11,602 bases of DNA from CAZVXI01 sp964631295 (lineage in GTDB: Bacteria; Planctomycetota; Phycisphaerae; Phycisphaerales; SM1A02), in contig CAZVXI010000098.1 of the NCBI GenBank assembly GCA_964631295.1, positions 1 through 11,602 on the forward strand. Reading direction: 5' to 3'. Each line of letters opens with the position of its first letter. The stretch's first letter is position 1. Of the stretch, positions 1-6,370 are shown piece by piece. Under the pieces are notes generated by a model. That model was not told where the DNA came from and did no database searches. It saw only the letters and a program-made list of their open reading frames with translations. The translations under genes were made by a program, and so were the position numbers.

Positions 1-53
1 ATTCGATCGACCATGCCCGGCTCGATTCGCGAATGTCGCGCGAATCTTCTGTG

Positions 54-59
54 TATGAT
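54..59 (+). promoter_or_regulatory. Candidate -10 box of lpxI (leaderless type)
   Basis: TATGAT matches the sigma-70 -10 consensus at 5 of 6 positions and ends 7 nt before the ATG at 67, so transcription would begin at or next to the start codon. No -35 match is evident at 17 nt. The same geometry recurs at three other gene starts in the window. Confidence 0.45.
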
Positions 60-66
60 CGCGACT

Positions 67-921
67 ATGGGGCGGTCGACCGACACTCAGAATCCCTCAC
101 CGATCGGGCTGATCGCGGGCAGCGGCAGCCTGCCGATCATTACCGCGCGAGGCATGCGTGCTGCCGGGAGGCCGGTCTGCTGCGTCGGCCTGCGCGGCCA
201 GTACCATGCCAACCTGCCTCGCCTCTGCGATGAGTTCCGCGAAGTCGGCGTGGCCAAGCCCGGATCCTGGCTGCGCGCGATGAGACGCTGGCGCGTCCAC
301 GAAGCAGTCATGGTCGGCCAGGTCGCCAAGCAGCGCATCCACGACCCGCTGCGAATCATTCGCGAACTGCCGGATTGGCGCGCGATCAACATCTGGTACC
401 GTCGGCTTCGACATGACCGACGCAACGCGGTGCTTCTCGCAGCACTTGCCGACGAACTGGCTGACAACGGAGTCACGCTCATCGATTCAACAACCTACAT
501 CCCCGATCACCTCGCAACCTTGGGCACGATGGGGCGCATCAAACCCAGCGACCAGCAGCAACGCGACATCGACTTCGGCTGGCCACTGCTTGAGCGCGCC
601 GTTGAACTGCACATCGGTCAGTCGATCGCCGTGCGCGAGGGGGATGTGATCGCCGTCGAAGCCGTCGAAGGCACGATGCGCATGATCGAACGCGCCGGTG
701 AGTTGTGCCGATCAAAAGGATGGACGCTGCTCAAGACATCCGCATCTGATCACGACATGCGAGCCGATGTGCCCACGATCGGCATCGATACGATCAAACA
801 AGCCAGGCAAGCGGGCTGCCGGTGCATCGCGCTCGGCGCGACTCGCGTGATCCTGATCGACAAGCCGCAGGTGCTTGAAGCAGCGGACAAAGCCGACATC
901 GCGGTCGTGGGGCTCGAATGA
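67..921 (+). CDS. lpxI: UDP-2,3-diacylglucosamine pyrophosphatase LpxI (DUF1009 family)
   Basis: LpxI hydrolyses UDP-2,3-diacylglucosamine to lipid X and UMP, the fourth step of lipid A synthesis, at the inner face of the cytoplasmic membrane. It replaces LpxH in many bacteria. The family's opening motif is visible (PIGLIAGSGSLP, residues 12-23), as are GQSIAVREGDVIAVEAVEGT (184-203) and the C-terminal DMRADVPTIG (230-239), which carries the conserved acidic residue region tied to catalysis. The protein ends VVGLE, typical of the family. Length is 284 aa from this start, about the usual size. The frame is open to the left edge, with other ATGs at 13 and 55. I chose 67 because it lies 11 residues before the conserved domain and because TATGAT lies 7 nt upstream. 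It is directly followed by the methyltransferase gene. Function is confident; the exact start is not. Confidence 0.9.
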   Translation: MGRSTDTQNPSPIGLIAGSGSLPIITARGMRAAGRPVCCVGLRGQYHANLPRLCDEFREVGVAKPGSWLRAMRRWRVHEAVMVGQVAKQRIHDPLRIIRELPDWRAINIWYRRLRHDRRNAVLLAALADELADNGVTLIDSTTYIPDHLATLGTMGRIKPSDQQQRDIDFGWPLLERAVELHIGQSIAVREGDVIAVEAVEGTMRMIERAGELCRSKGWTLLKTSASDHDMRADVPTIGIDTIKQARQAGCRCIALGATRVILIDKPQVLEAADKADIAVVGLE

Positions 922-1542
922 ATGCGCTCTGAGACTCCATTTGTATCACGCGCGGGATTGAAACTCGCGCACGCGCTCGATGTGTTCAACGTCGATGTTT
1001 CACAACTCACCTGTGCGGATTTCGGTTGCAATGTCGGCGGCTTCACCGACTGCCTCTTGCAACATGGCGCGGCGCATGTGTATGCGATTGACACAGGGTA
1101 TGGCACACTTGCATGGAAGCTGCGAAGTGACGATCGTATCACAGTTATGGAACGCACCAACGCGCTGCATTGCGATCCGCCTGATGAAGCTGTCGATCTG
1201 GTCACCATCGATCTCGCGTGGACGCAGCAGCGGCTTGCGATCCCCGCGGCACTTGCATGGCTCAAGCCGACGGGGCACATCATCACACTTGTGAAACCTC
1301 ACTACGAGCTGAACGCGGACGAAAAGCGTGAACTGCTCATCGACGGACAACTCGCGTTGACACATGCCAAGCGCGTCCTGCAGCGTGTGATGGAAGCCAT
1401 GCCAGCGTGGGGCGTGCGGCCGATCGAGCACACGAAGTCACCGATCACCGGGAAGAAGTCCGGGAGGAAAGCCAGTGGTTCGCGCGGCAGTGTCGGCCCG
1501 GGCAATACCGAGTATCTCGTGCTTGCCGAACCTGCGGAATAA
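922..1542 (+). CDS. TlyA/FtsJ-type rRNA 2'-O-methyltransferase lacking the S4 domain
   Basis: This is a SAM-dependent methyltransferase of the FtsJ/TlyA group. TlyA proteins methylate ribose 2'-OH groups of rRNA cytidines (16S C1409 and 23S C1920 in mycobacteria). The TlyA pattern is clear: FVSRAGLKLAHAL (residues 7-19), the SAM loop DFGCNVGGFTDCLL (33-46), YAIDTGYGTLAWKLR (54-68), VMERTN (75-80), LVTIDLAW (93-100), LVKPHYE (123-129) and NTEYLV near the end. The K-D-K-E catalytic tetrad would be K14, D97, K125 and E197. The usual TlyA protein has an N-terminal S4 RNA-binding domain of about 60 residues. It is absent here, and the lpxI stop lies immediately upstream, so it is not hidden by a wrong start. 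The target may therefore differ. The ATG follows the lpxI TGA with no gap, which suggests translational coupling. Confidence 0.8.
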   Translation: MRSETPFVSRAGLKLAHALDVFNVDVSQLTCADFGCNVGGFTDCLLQHGAAHVYAIDTGYGTLAWKLRSDDRITVMERTNALHCDPPDEAVDLVTIDLAWTQQRLAIPAALAWLKPTGHIITLVKPHYELNADEKRELLIDGQLALTHAKRVLQRVMEAMPAWGVRPIEHTKSPITGKKSGRKASGSRGSVGPGNTEYLVLAEPAE

Positions 1543-1608
1543 GCCCGCCGGTGAACTTGGCAATCGTCGACTGTGCTGTGCAACTCAAGCGATCGGCCTG
1601 TTCAGCGG

Positions 1609-2409
1609 TCAGCCCTGATCGAGTTTCTCGCGCCAGGTTTGCAGTCGCGGATGGTCCGTCATATCGAACATCAGCGGCGTGACGGTCACGTACCGTTCGA
1701 GCAGCGCTTCAACATCGCTCTGCGGCGCGGTGTGGGCAAAGTCCATCCCGCCGCTCGCTGCCCAGTAATATACCTGCCCGAATGGGCTGACGCGACGATC
1801 ATATGAGACCTGACCATGTGCGGTATTCATCGACACAACCTTGATGTCCGGCATCGGCGCATCACTCGATTCCGTGCGCGGCACGTTGATGTTGATGACA
1901 GAATGCGGGTCGAGCGTATTGTTGCAGGCATCAAGTACTCGGTCGATTGCAACGCGCGCGATCTCCGCAGCACGCGAAAAGCAGGTGTTCGAGCGATCAC
2001 CAAGATGCAGCGACACAGCAATCGCAGGCACACCAATGAACGCTGACTCAACAGCAGCAGCAACAGTGCCCGAGTAGATCACGTTGATACCCACGTTCGC
2101 ACCACTGCTCATCCCGCTGATGACGATGTCCGGTCGGGTTCCTTCGCCGAATCTGTCAGGCCAGAGCGCTTCGAGTGCGAGTTTGACACAGTCTGCCGGG
2201 CGGCCATCGACGGCAATACCCCGCATGCCATCGTGGACGACAACTTCATCGCACATCAGCGGTTCGTTGAATGTCACGCCGTGACTCGTGGCAGATTGCA
2301 TCGTTGCTGGCGCGATCGTGACGATTTCGCCAAGCCCCTGGAGTGCATCGTGCATGGCCTCGATACCTGGTGCGTGTATGCCATCATCGTTGGTGAGCAG
2401 GATTCGCAT
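1609..2409 (-). CDS. surE: 5'/3'-nucleotidase SurE
   Basis: SurE is a metal-dependent phosphatase that removes phosphate from nucleoside 5'- and 3'-monophosphates and short polyphosphate in the cytoplasm. It is linked to stationary-phase survival. Visible hallmarks are MRILLTNDDG at the N terminus (metal-binding D8 and D9), S39 in APATMQSATSHG, GRPADCVKLAL (69-79), SGMSSGANVG (98-107) followed by VIYSGTVAAA, and INVP (about 177-180). Length is 266 aa, normal for the family. An odd point is that the Asn of the usual SGINxGxN motif, a metal ligand, is Ser101 here. An in-frame ATG at 2421 would add MKGT and give an ATGA overlap with the glycosyltransferase stop. I prefer 2409 because the family begins MRIL and AAAGG lies 4 nt upstream. 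It is the second gene of a two-gene minus-strand operon. Confidence 0.93.
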   Translation of the reverse strand: MRILLTNDDGIHAPGIEAMHDALQGLGEIVTIAPATMQSATSHGVTFNEPLMCDEVVVHDGMRGIAVDGRPADCVKLALEALWPDRFGEGTRPDIVISGMSSGANVGINVIYSGTVAAAVESAFIGVPAIAVSLHLGDRSNTCFSRAAEIARVAIDRVLDACNNTLDPHSVININVPRTESSDAPMPDIKVVSMNTAHGQVSYDRRVSPFGQVYYWAASGGMDFAHTAPQSDVEALLERYVTVTPLMFDMTDHPRLQTWREKLDQG

Positions 2410-2413
2410 GGTG

Positions 2414-2418
2414 CCTTT
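2414..2418 (-). promoter_or_regulatory. surE: Ribosome binding site for surE (2409 start)
   Basis: On the minus strand AAAGG ends 4 nt before the ATG at 2409 and begins at the last base of the upstream gene's TGA (2420-2418). Terminating ribosomes could restart here. The alternative ATG at 2421 overlaps the stop codon itself. Confidence 0.45.
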
Positions 2419-3668
2419 CATTTGTGCGGTGCTGAGAACGCAGCACGCGGGTTGTTCGATGGATCGTATGGTTTGAGGATGTATTCGCGGCCGCCCCAGT
2501 GGATCGGTCGGCGATGCACGAGGTCACTGGCTGCGTCGAGAAATATCCGTGCGACACTGATGCAGCCGAGCCAGTACTTCCAGATCGCTCGTGTTGGAGT
2601 GCCACCCATGCGGTAGATCATCGCAAGCGTTGTGTACTGCAGCACAATCGACACGAAGGCGAGTCCGAGCGTGGCGGCCGCGAGCGCGACATCACCTGCG
2701 AAGCCGATCACAATGCCGACGATGACCGCTGCCACCTGCGCGGCCAGTATACCGGGCCCGATCAGCAGCAGCCGCCATGCTTTGCGGCGCAACGAAGGCA
2801 CCTGGCACCGGCACGCTTCAATGAAGATGCGTTTCCACCCCTCGCGAAATGCGTTCATCGACTCGTACATCGCGCAACGAAGCATGCCGTCAGCAAGCGC
2901 GATCCAGCCCTGACCGCCATGCCCGACGATCTGCCGCGCAAAGGCAATGTCCTCCAACAGGCAGTCATGCACAGCCGCATGGCCGCCGATCTTCTCATAC
3001 CACGCTCGGTCGAACAGCAGGAACTGCCCGTTGGCGAAATGCTTCGGGTTGCGATCACGATTCACGCGACGAATCGGGTGCATTCGCATGAGCGACATCG
3101 TTGCGACAGGCTGTGCCGATTGCTCCCAACTGTGCTTGCATGAGAGGGTGCTCAGCAGGCTCAGCAGAGCCAGTCCGCGGTGCATCGCGATCGCAACAGT
3201 GCTGCGGCAAAGCGCACGATCGAACTGTGTGTCTGCGTCGGTGAACAGAAGCCAGTCTCCATCGGCCTGCTGCGCACCCACGGCGGCAGCGTGACACTTG
3301 CCCGCCCAGTCATCCGGGCAGTGATCATTCTCGATGACGATCAGTCGGTCATCGCGATCTGCAATCGGCTTGAGCACGCTGGCAGAAGCATCCGTACAGC
3401 GATCAAGCACGATGATGACCTGAAGATTCGGGTAATCCTGTCCGAGCAGCGACTCAACACAGCCGGCGAGAATCGCCTGTTCGTTGTGTGCCGGCACGAT
3501 GATGCTCAGCAGCGGCCAGGCGTCCTCTGCAGGTTGCGGCATGGCAAGGCCGGCGCGAGCCGTCGGGCGATCGCGCAGAATCGCCAGCACGTGCAAAAGC
3601 ACGAACAGCCAGTAGCCCGCGCCAGCCAGCGTCAGGCTGCAGAAGATGAATCCAAGCACAATCAGCAT
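2418..3668 (-). CDS. Membrane-anchored family 2 glycosyltransferase (HpnB/CrtQ-like)
   Basis: This GT-A fold glycosyltransferase probably transfers a sugar to a lipid or polyprenoid acceptor at the inner membrane. The acceptor cannot be read from sequence. An N-terminal membrane helix (residues 2-31) precedes the GT2 domain. The domain has LLSIIVPAHNE (53-63), VLDRCTD (87-93), DDWAGKCHAA (119-128), a TDAD metal/nucleotide motif (143-146), a GQFLLF segment (214-219) and the acidic LLEDIAFAR (237-245) that supplies the general base. Two further hydrophobic segments follow (about 302-325 and 328-352). The WAGK and LLED spacing recalls hopanoid-associated HpnB and carotenoid CrtQ proteins. Length is 416 aa. 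The frame could extend to an ATG at 3752, adding 28 polar residues. I chose 3668 because the membrane anchor begins there and TACACT lies 8 nt upstream. It overlaps or abuts surE. Confidence 0.8.
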   Translation of the reverse strand: MLIVLGFIFCSLTLAGAGYWLFVLLHVLAILRDRPTARAGLAMPQPAEDAWPLLSIIVPAHNEQAILAGCVESLLGQDYPNLQVIIVLDRCTDASASVLKPIADRDDRLIVIENDHCPDDWAGKCHAAAVGAQQADGDWLLFTDADTQFDRALCRSTVAIAMHRGLALLSLLSTLSCKHSWEQSAQPVATMSLMRMHPIRRVNRDRNPKHFANGQFLLFDRAWYEKIGGHAAVHDCLLEDIAFARQIVGHGGQGWIALADGMLRCAMYESMNAFREGWKRIFIEACRCQVPSLRRKAWRLLLIGPGILAAQVAAVIVGIVIGFAGDVALAAATLGLAFVSIVLQYTTLAMIYRMGGTPTRAIWKYWLGCISVARIFLDAASDLVHRRPIHWGGREYILKPYDPSNNPRAAFSAPHK

Positions 3669-3676
3669 CGGAGAAG

Positions 3677-3682
3677 AGTGTA
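3677..3682 (-). promoter_or_regulatory. Candidate -10 box of the glycosyltransferase-surE operon (leaderless type)
   Basis: On the minus strand TACACT is followed by 8 nt and then the ATG at 3668. A TTTCAA lies 14 nt further upstream and is a weak -35 resemblance. No Shine-Dalgarno sequence stands before the ATG. The identical hexamer and spacing occur before nnrE. Confidence 0.45.
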
Positions 3683-3800
3683 CGTTCGCTCGGCCGTTGA
3701 AAGCCCAACATCCCGATTCACGGTCGCGAACGCGTGGAATGCAGATACCCATCGCGTGTCCACAAGTGCAACGCTACTGGTCGGAACGGTCTGCCCGCTC

Positions 3801-3806
3801 TACCCT
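3801..3806 (+). promoter_or_regulatory. Candidate -10 box of lolC (leaderless type)
   Basis: TACCCT (TAnnnT) ends 7 nt before the ATG at 3814. No Shine-Dalgarno sequence precedes that ATG and no good -35 is visible. It lies in the 145-bp divergent gap (3669-3813) shared with the glycosyltransferase promoter; I see no operator-like palindrome in this gap. Confidence 0.35.
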
Positions 3807-3813
3807 CGCCCAC

Positions 3814-5463
3814 ATGTACCACGGTCTGCTCGCCAACCGATACCTGACCACGCGGGCGATTCCGCTTATCGCAGTGGCAGCCGTTGCGCTGTGTGTGGCA
3901 CTGGTCATCATCGTCGTCTCCGTGATGACCGGCTTTCTCGAGATGGTGAAATCATCGGGCAAGACACTGATCGGCGATGTCGTGATCAGCCACAGCATCA
4001 CCGGCATCCCGTACTATCCGGAACTGATCGATCGACTCAACGACATGGATGAGGTCGCTGCTGCGACGCCTGTTGTCGAGAGTTGGGGGCTGGTCAAGAT
4101 GCCCTACCCGGATGAAGGCAACAAGCAGGTGCAGACAGTGCAGATATGGGGTGTCGAGCCGGAGAGCTTTGCCGAGGTGACCGGCTTTGCCGATGCGATC
4201 TACTGGAAGCCGTTGACCGAGCAGGAGCAGCGCGAGGCCCGCGAAGATGACTTTCGCAGAAAACTCTCGCGCGAGGTTTACGAGCAGGGCCGCATACTCA
4301 CCACGCGCGACGGCAGGCCCGGCATCGTCATGGGGCTGCATGTATCAGAGGGCAACGAACGCCAGCCCGACGGCTCCTACGAACCGCTGCGCAATGGGTA
4401 TTGGTGGATGCCACGGTTTGAAGTCACGTTGACCACGATTCCGATCGGCACCGAGGGCGGCCTGAGCGATCCGGAGAGTTTTATCTTTCCCGTCGTCAAC
4501 GAGTTCTCCTCCGGCGTGTTCATGATCGACGACACGCGCGTGATGATTCCCATTGATCGAGCGCAGGAGATGATGCAACTCGACGAAGCGGAGATCGTCG
4601 ATCCGGAAGATTTCGACGTCACGCTCGGCATCGACCCTGCACGCGCGACGATGATCCTCATTCGTGCAGCCGACGGCGTCGATCCAATGACCCTGCGCGA
4701 GGCAGTTGATGGCGTGTACGACGAGTTCGTGATGGACAAGTTTCGCGACCGCGAAGCCATCGTCAAGCCATACGAACGGTACAATGCGGAGCAGGGTTTC
4801 GGGCGGGTCGCAGTACAGACATGGGAAGAGCAGCAGGCACGGTTCATTGCGCCCATCGAGAAGGAGCGCGAGCTGATGCGCATTCTCTTTTCGATCATCT
4901 ATCTCGTGTGTGCGGGCCTGATACTCGCCATCTTCTGGGCAATCGTGTACGAGAAGACCCGCGACATTGGCATCCTGCGTTCGATCGGCGCATCGCGCAT
5001 CGGCATCACATGGATCTTTCTGCGATATGGTTTGTTCGTCGGCGTGCTCGGATCGATCGTCGGACTTGGCATCGCCTATGTCGTCATCGCGAACATCAAC
5101 TCGATACACAATGCCATGGGCAGTGCAGCGCCGGTGTGGCTCAAGAGAACCGCGTTTGCACTGAGTGCCGTATGCGTTGTTGTCGCGATCGTGCGCTCAT
5201 TCGCGGGGCTCATGCTGCCGGTCGTGCTGTGGGTGCTCGGCGCGCTCGCTTTGCTCGGTGCAGCGATCGGCCTGCTGTTCCATCGCGGCACGCTCATCTG
5301 GGATCCACAGGTATATTACTTCACCGAGATTCCAAGCCAGATGGACCTCATCACGGCCGGCACGACGATGTTGGGCGCTGTCGCGTTCAGCCTGATCGGT
5401 GCGCTCATTCCTGCTGCTCGGGCTGCTGATACTGATCCGGTAAGGGCGCTGCGTTATGAGTAA
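3814..5463 (+). CDS. lolC: LolC/LolE-type lipoprotein-releasing ABC transporter permease
   Basis: This is the inner-membrane permease that, with the LolD ATPase, extracts lipoproteins from the inner membrane for delivery to the outer membrane. Residues 16-38 form the first helix, ending VSVMTGF, as in the family. A large periplasmic domain follows (about 41-350; GDVVISH at 54-60). Then come FtsX-type helices (about 356-378 and 402-427) with the cytoplasmic coupling segment EKTRDIGILRSIGAS (380-394), a last helix (about 513-535) and the classic tail DPVRALRYE. IWDPQVYYFTEIPSQMD (495-511) is LolC-like. An odd feature is that residues about 445-490 add two extra hydrophobic stretches absent from ordinary LolC. 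Length is 549 aa against about 400. Only one permease gene is present here, so it may act as a homodimer. I reject the longer frame from 3646, whose added residues look non-coding. LolC versus LolE cannot be settled. Confidence 0.85.
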   Translation: MYHGLLANRYLTTRAIPLIAVAAVALCVALVIIVVSVMTGFLEMVKSSGKTLIGDVVISHSITGIPYYPELIDRLNDMDEVAAATPVVESWGLVKMPYPDEGNKQVQTVQIWGVEPESFAEVTGFADAIYWKPLTEQEQREAREDDFRRKLSREVYEQGRILTTRDGRPGIVMGLHVSEGNERQPDGSYEPLRNGYWWMPRFEVTLTTIPIGTEGGLSDPESFIFPVVNEFSSGVFMIDDTRVMIPIDRAQEMMQLDEAEIVDPEDFDVTLGIDPARATMILIRAADGVDPMTLREAVDGVYDEFVMDKFRDREAIVKPYERYNAEQGFGRVAVQTWEEQQARFIAPIEKERELMRILFSIIYLVCAGLILAIFWAIVYEKTRDIGILRSIGASRIGITWIFLRYGLFVGVLGSIVGLGIAYVVIANINSIHNAMGSAAPVWLKRTAFALSAVCVVVAIVRSFAGLMLPVVLWVLGALALLGAAIGLLFHRGTLIWDPQVYYFTEIPSQMDLITAGTTMLGAVAFSLIGALIPAARAADTDPVRALRYE

Positions 5464-6250
5464 CCCGCCGCGCACAAACGCGAGCGATGCGCTGCTGGCT
5501 GCATCCAACCTCAGGAAGACGTATCGGCTTGGACGCGTTGATGTTCCGGTCCTGCATGATGCAACGCTGACGGTGAAGCGAGGCGAATGGGTTGCCGTGC
5601 TTGGTGCGTCCGGGTCCGGCAAGAGTACGCTGCTGCACCTGCTCGGCGATCTTGATCAGCCGGATGCCGACAGCGGCAGCGTTCTGTTCAATGATCGCAA
5701 TGTGACATCGATGTCGCGCGGCAAACGCAATCACTACCGCAATCGATCCGTCGGGTTCGTCTTCCAGTTCTATCACCTGTTGCCCGAACTGACAGTGCTG
5801 GAGAACGCGCTCGCGCCAGCGATGGTCGATACGCGCGGCACGTGGTGGACGCAACTGCTGCTTCCCTTCGGGCTTGTGCCGGGCTTGATCGCTGAACGAA
5901 TCGTCAAGCCGCGCGGTCTGGCGGACGCGCAGCAACAGGCCGTCGAACTGCTGCGCGCCTTCGGACTCGACCACCGTCTCAAACATCGCCCGCGCGAACT
6001 CTCCGGCGGAGAGCGTCAGCGAGTTGCCATCGCGCGAGCGCTCGTCAACAAGCCAGAGGTTCTGCTCGCCGATGAACCGACCGGTAATCTCGATGAAGAA
6101 ACCGGCCGGGAAATTCTCGACCTCATCAGCAGGCAGCACGCGGATGGGCTCACGATCGTGATGGTAACCCATGACCCGAAGGTTGCAGGGCTGGCCGATC
6201 GCATCGTGCATCTCCATCACGGCCGGGTCGTCGACAAACCGGAAGCATAA
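5456..6250 (+). CDS. lolD: LolD-type lipoprotein-releasing ABC transporter ATPase
   Basis: This cytoplasmic ATPase powers lipoprotein release with the permease encoded just upstream. Motifs in order are Walker A GASGSGKST (50-58), Q-loop FVFQFYHLLPELTVLEN (101-117, Q104), the signature LSGGERQRVAIARAL (182-196), Walker B VLLADEPTGNLD (202-213, catalytic E207) and the switch His in MVTHD (H239). The FQFYHLLPELTVLEN segment and spacing fit the LolD/MacB/FtsE branch. Length is 264 aa, about 30 more than E. coli LolD. The excess is a hydrophobic insertion (about 124-155, with WWTQLLLPFGLVPG) just after the Q-loop, in the helical subdomain that touches the permease. The ATG overlaps the permease stop by 8 bp (ATGAGTAA), so the two are translationally coupled. 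A weak AAGGG lies 9 nt upstream. Confidence 0.93.
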   Translation: MSNPPRTNASDALLAASNLRKTYRLGRVDVPVLHDATLTVKRGEWVAVLGASGSGKSTLLHLLGDLDQPDADSGSVLFNDRNVTSMSRGKRNHYRNRSVGFVFQFYHLLPELTVLENALAPAMVDTRGTWWTQLLLPFGLVPGLIAERIVKPRGLADAQQQAVELLRAFGLDHRLKHRPRELSGGERQRVAIARALVNKPEVLLADEPTGNLDEETGREILDLISRQHADGLTIVMVTHDPKVAGLADRIVHLHHGRVVDKPEA

Positions 6251-6255
6251 ACGAG

Positions 6256-6316
6256 GCGCATCTTGCCACGCCTTACGCCAACCGCTCGCAACGGAGCGGA
6301 GCAAAACGCGATGCGC
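6256..6316 (+). terminator. Nested inverted repeat after lolD, possible terminator
   Basis: CCGCTC (6282-6287) pairs perfectly with GAGCGG (6294-6299) around a 6-nt loop. An outer pair, GCGCATC (6256-6262) with GATGCGC (6310-6316), could enclose it. It lies in the 120-bp gap between lolD and nnrE. No T-run follows, so it is not a standard intrinsic terminator; it may protect the 3' end or be incidental. Confidence 0.3.
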
Positions 6317-6356
6317 GGTTCAGCTCTCGAGAACCACTGACATTTGGTGATTTGGC

Positions 6357-6362
6357 TACACT
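6357..6362 (+). promoter_or_regulatory. Candidate -10 box of nnrE (leaderless type)
   Basis: TACACT is followed by 8 nt and the ATG at 6371, the same hexamer and spacing as before the glycosyltransferase. CTGACA (6337-6342) matches 5 of 6 bases of the -35 consensus but with a short 14-nt spacer. No Shine-Dalgarno sequence precedes the start. Confidence 0.5.
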
Positions 6363-6370
6363 TAACGCGC

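Noticed and set aside
1543..1608. Possible terminator between the methyltransferase and surE
   Set aside because: The 66-bp convergent gap contains only broken, short inverted repeats and no T-run; I could not support a terminator.
3646..3813. 56-residue N-terminal extension of the lolC frame
   Set aside because: The extension is polar and unlike any Lol permease, and it would overlap the start of the divergent glycosyltransferase. The first helix starts soon after the ATG at 3814.
3180..4052. 290-aa plus-strand frame spanning the glycosyltransferase and the start of lolC
   Set aside because: It crosses two better-supported genes and the divergent promoter gap; its translation is Arg/His-rich with no motif.
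4345..5109. 254-aa open frame on the minus strand inside lolC
   Set aside because: It is antisense to a clearly conserved permease, has no recognisable motif and a low-complexity His/Asp-rich composition typical of shadow frames in GC-rich DNA.
5405..6304. 299-aa open frame on the minus strand across lolD
   Set aside because: lolD on the plus strand carries every ABC motif; the antisense frame has no family signature.
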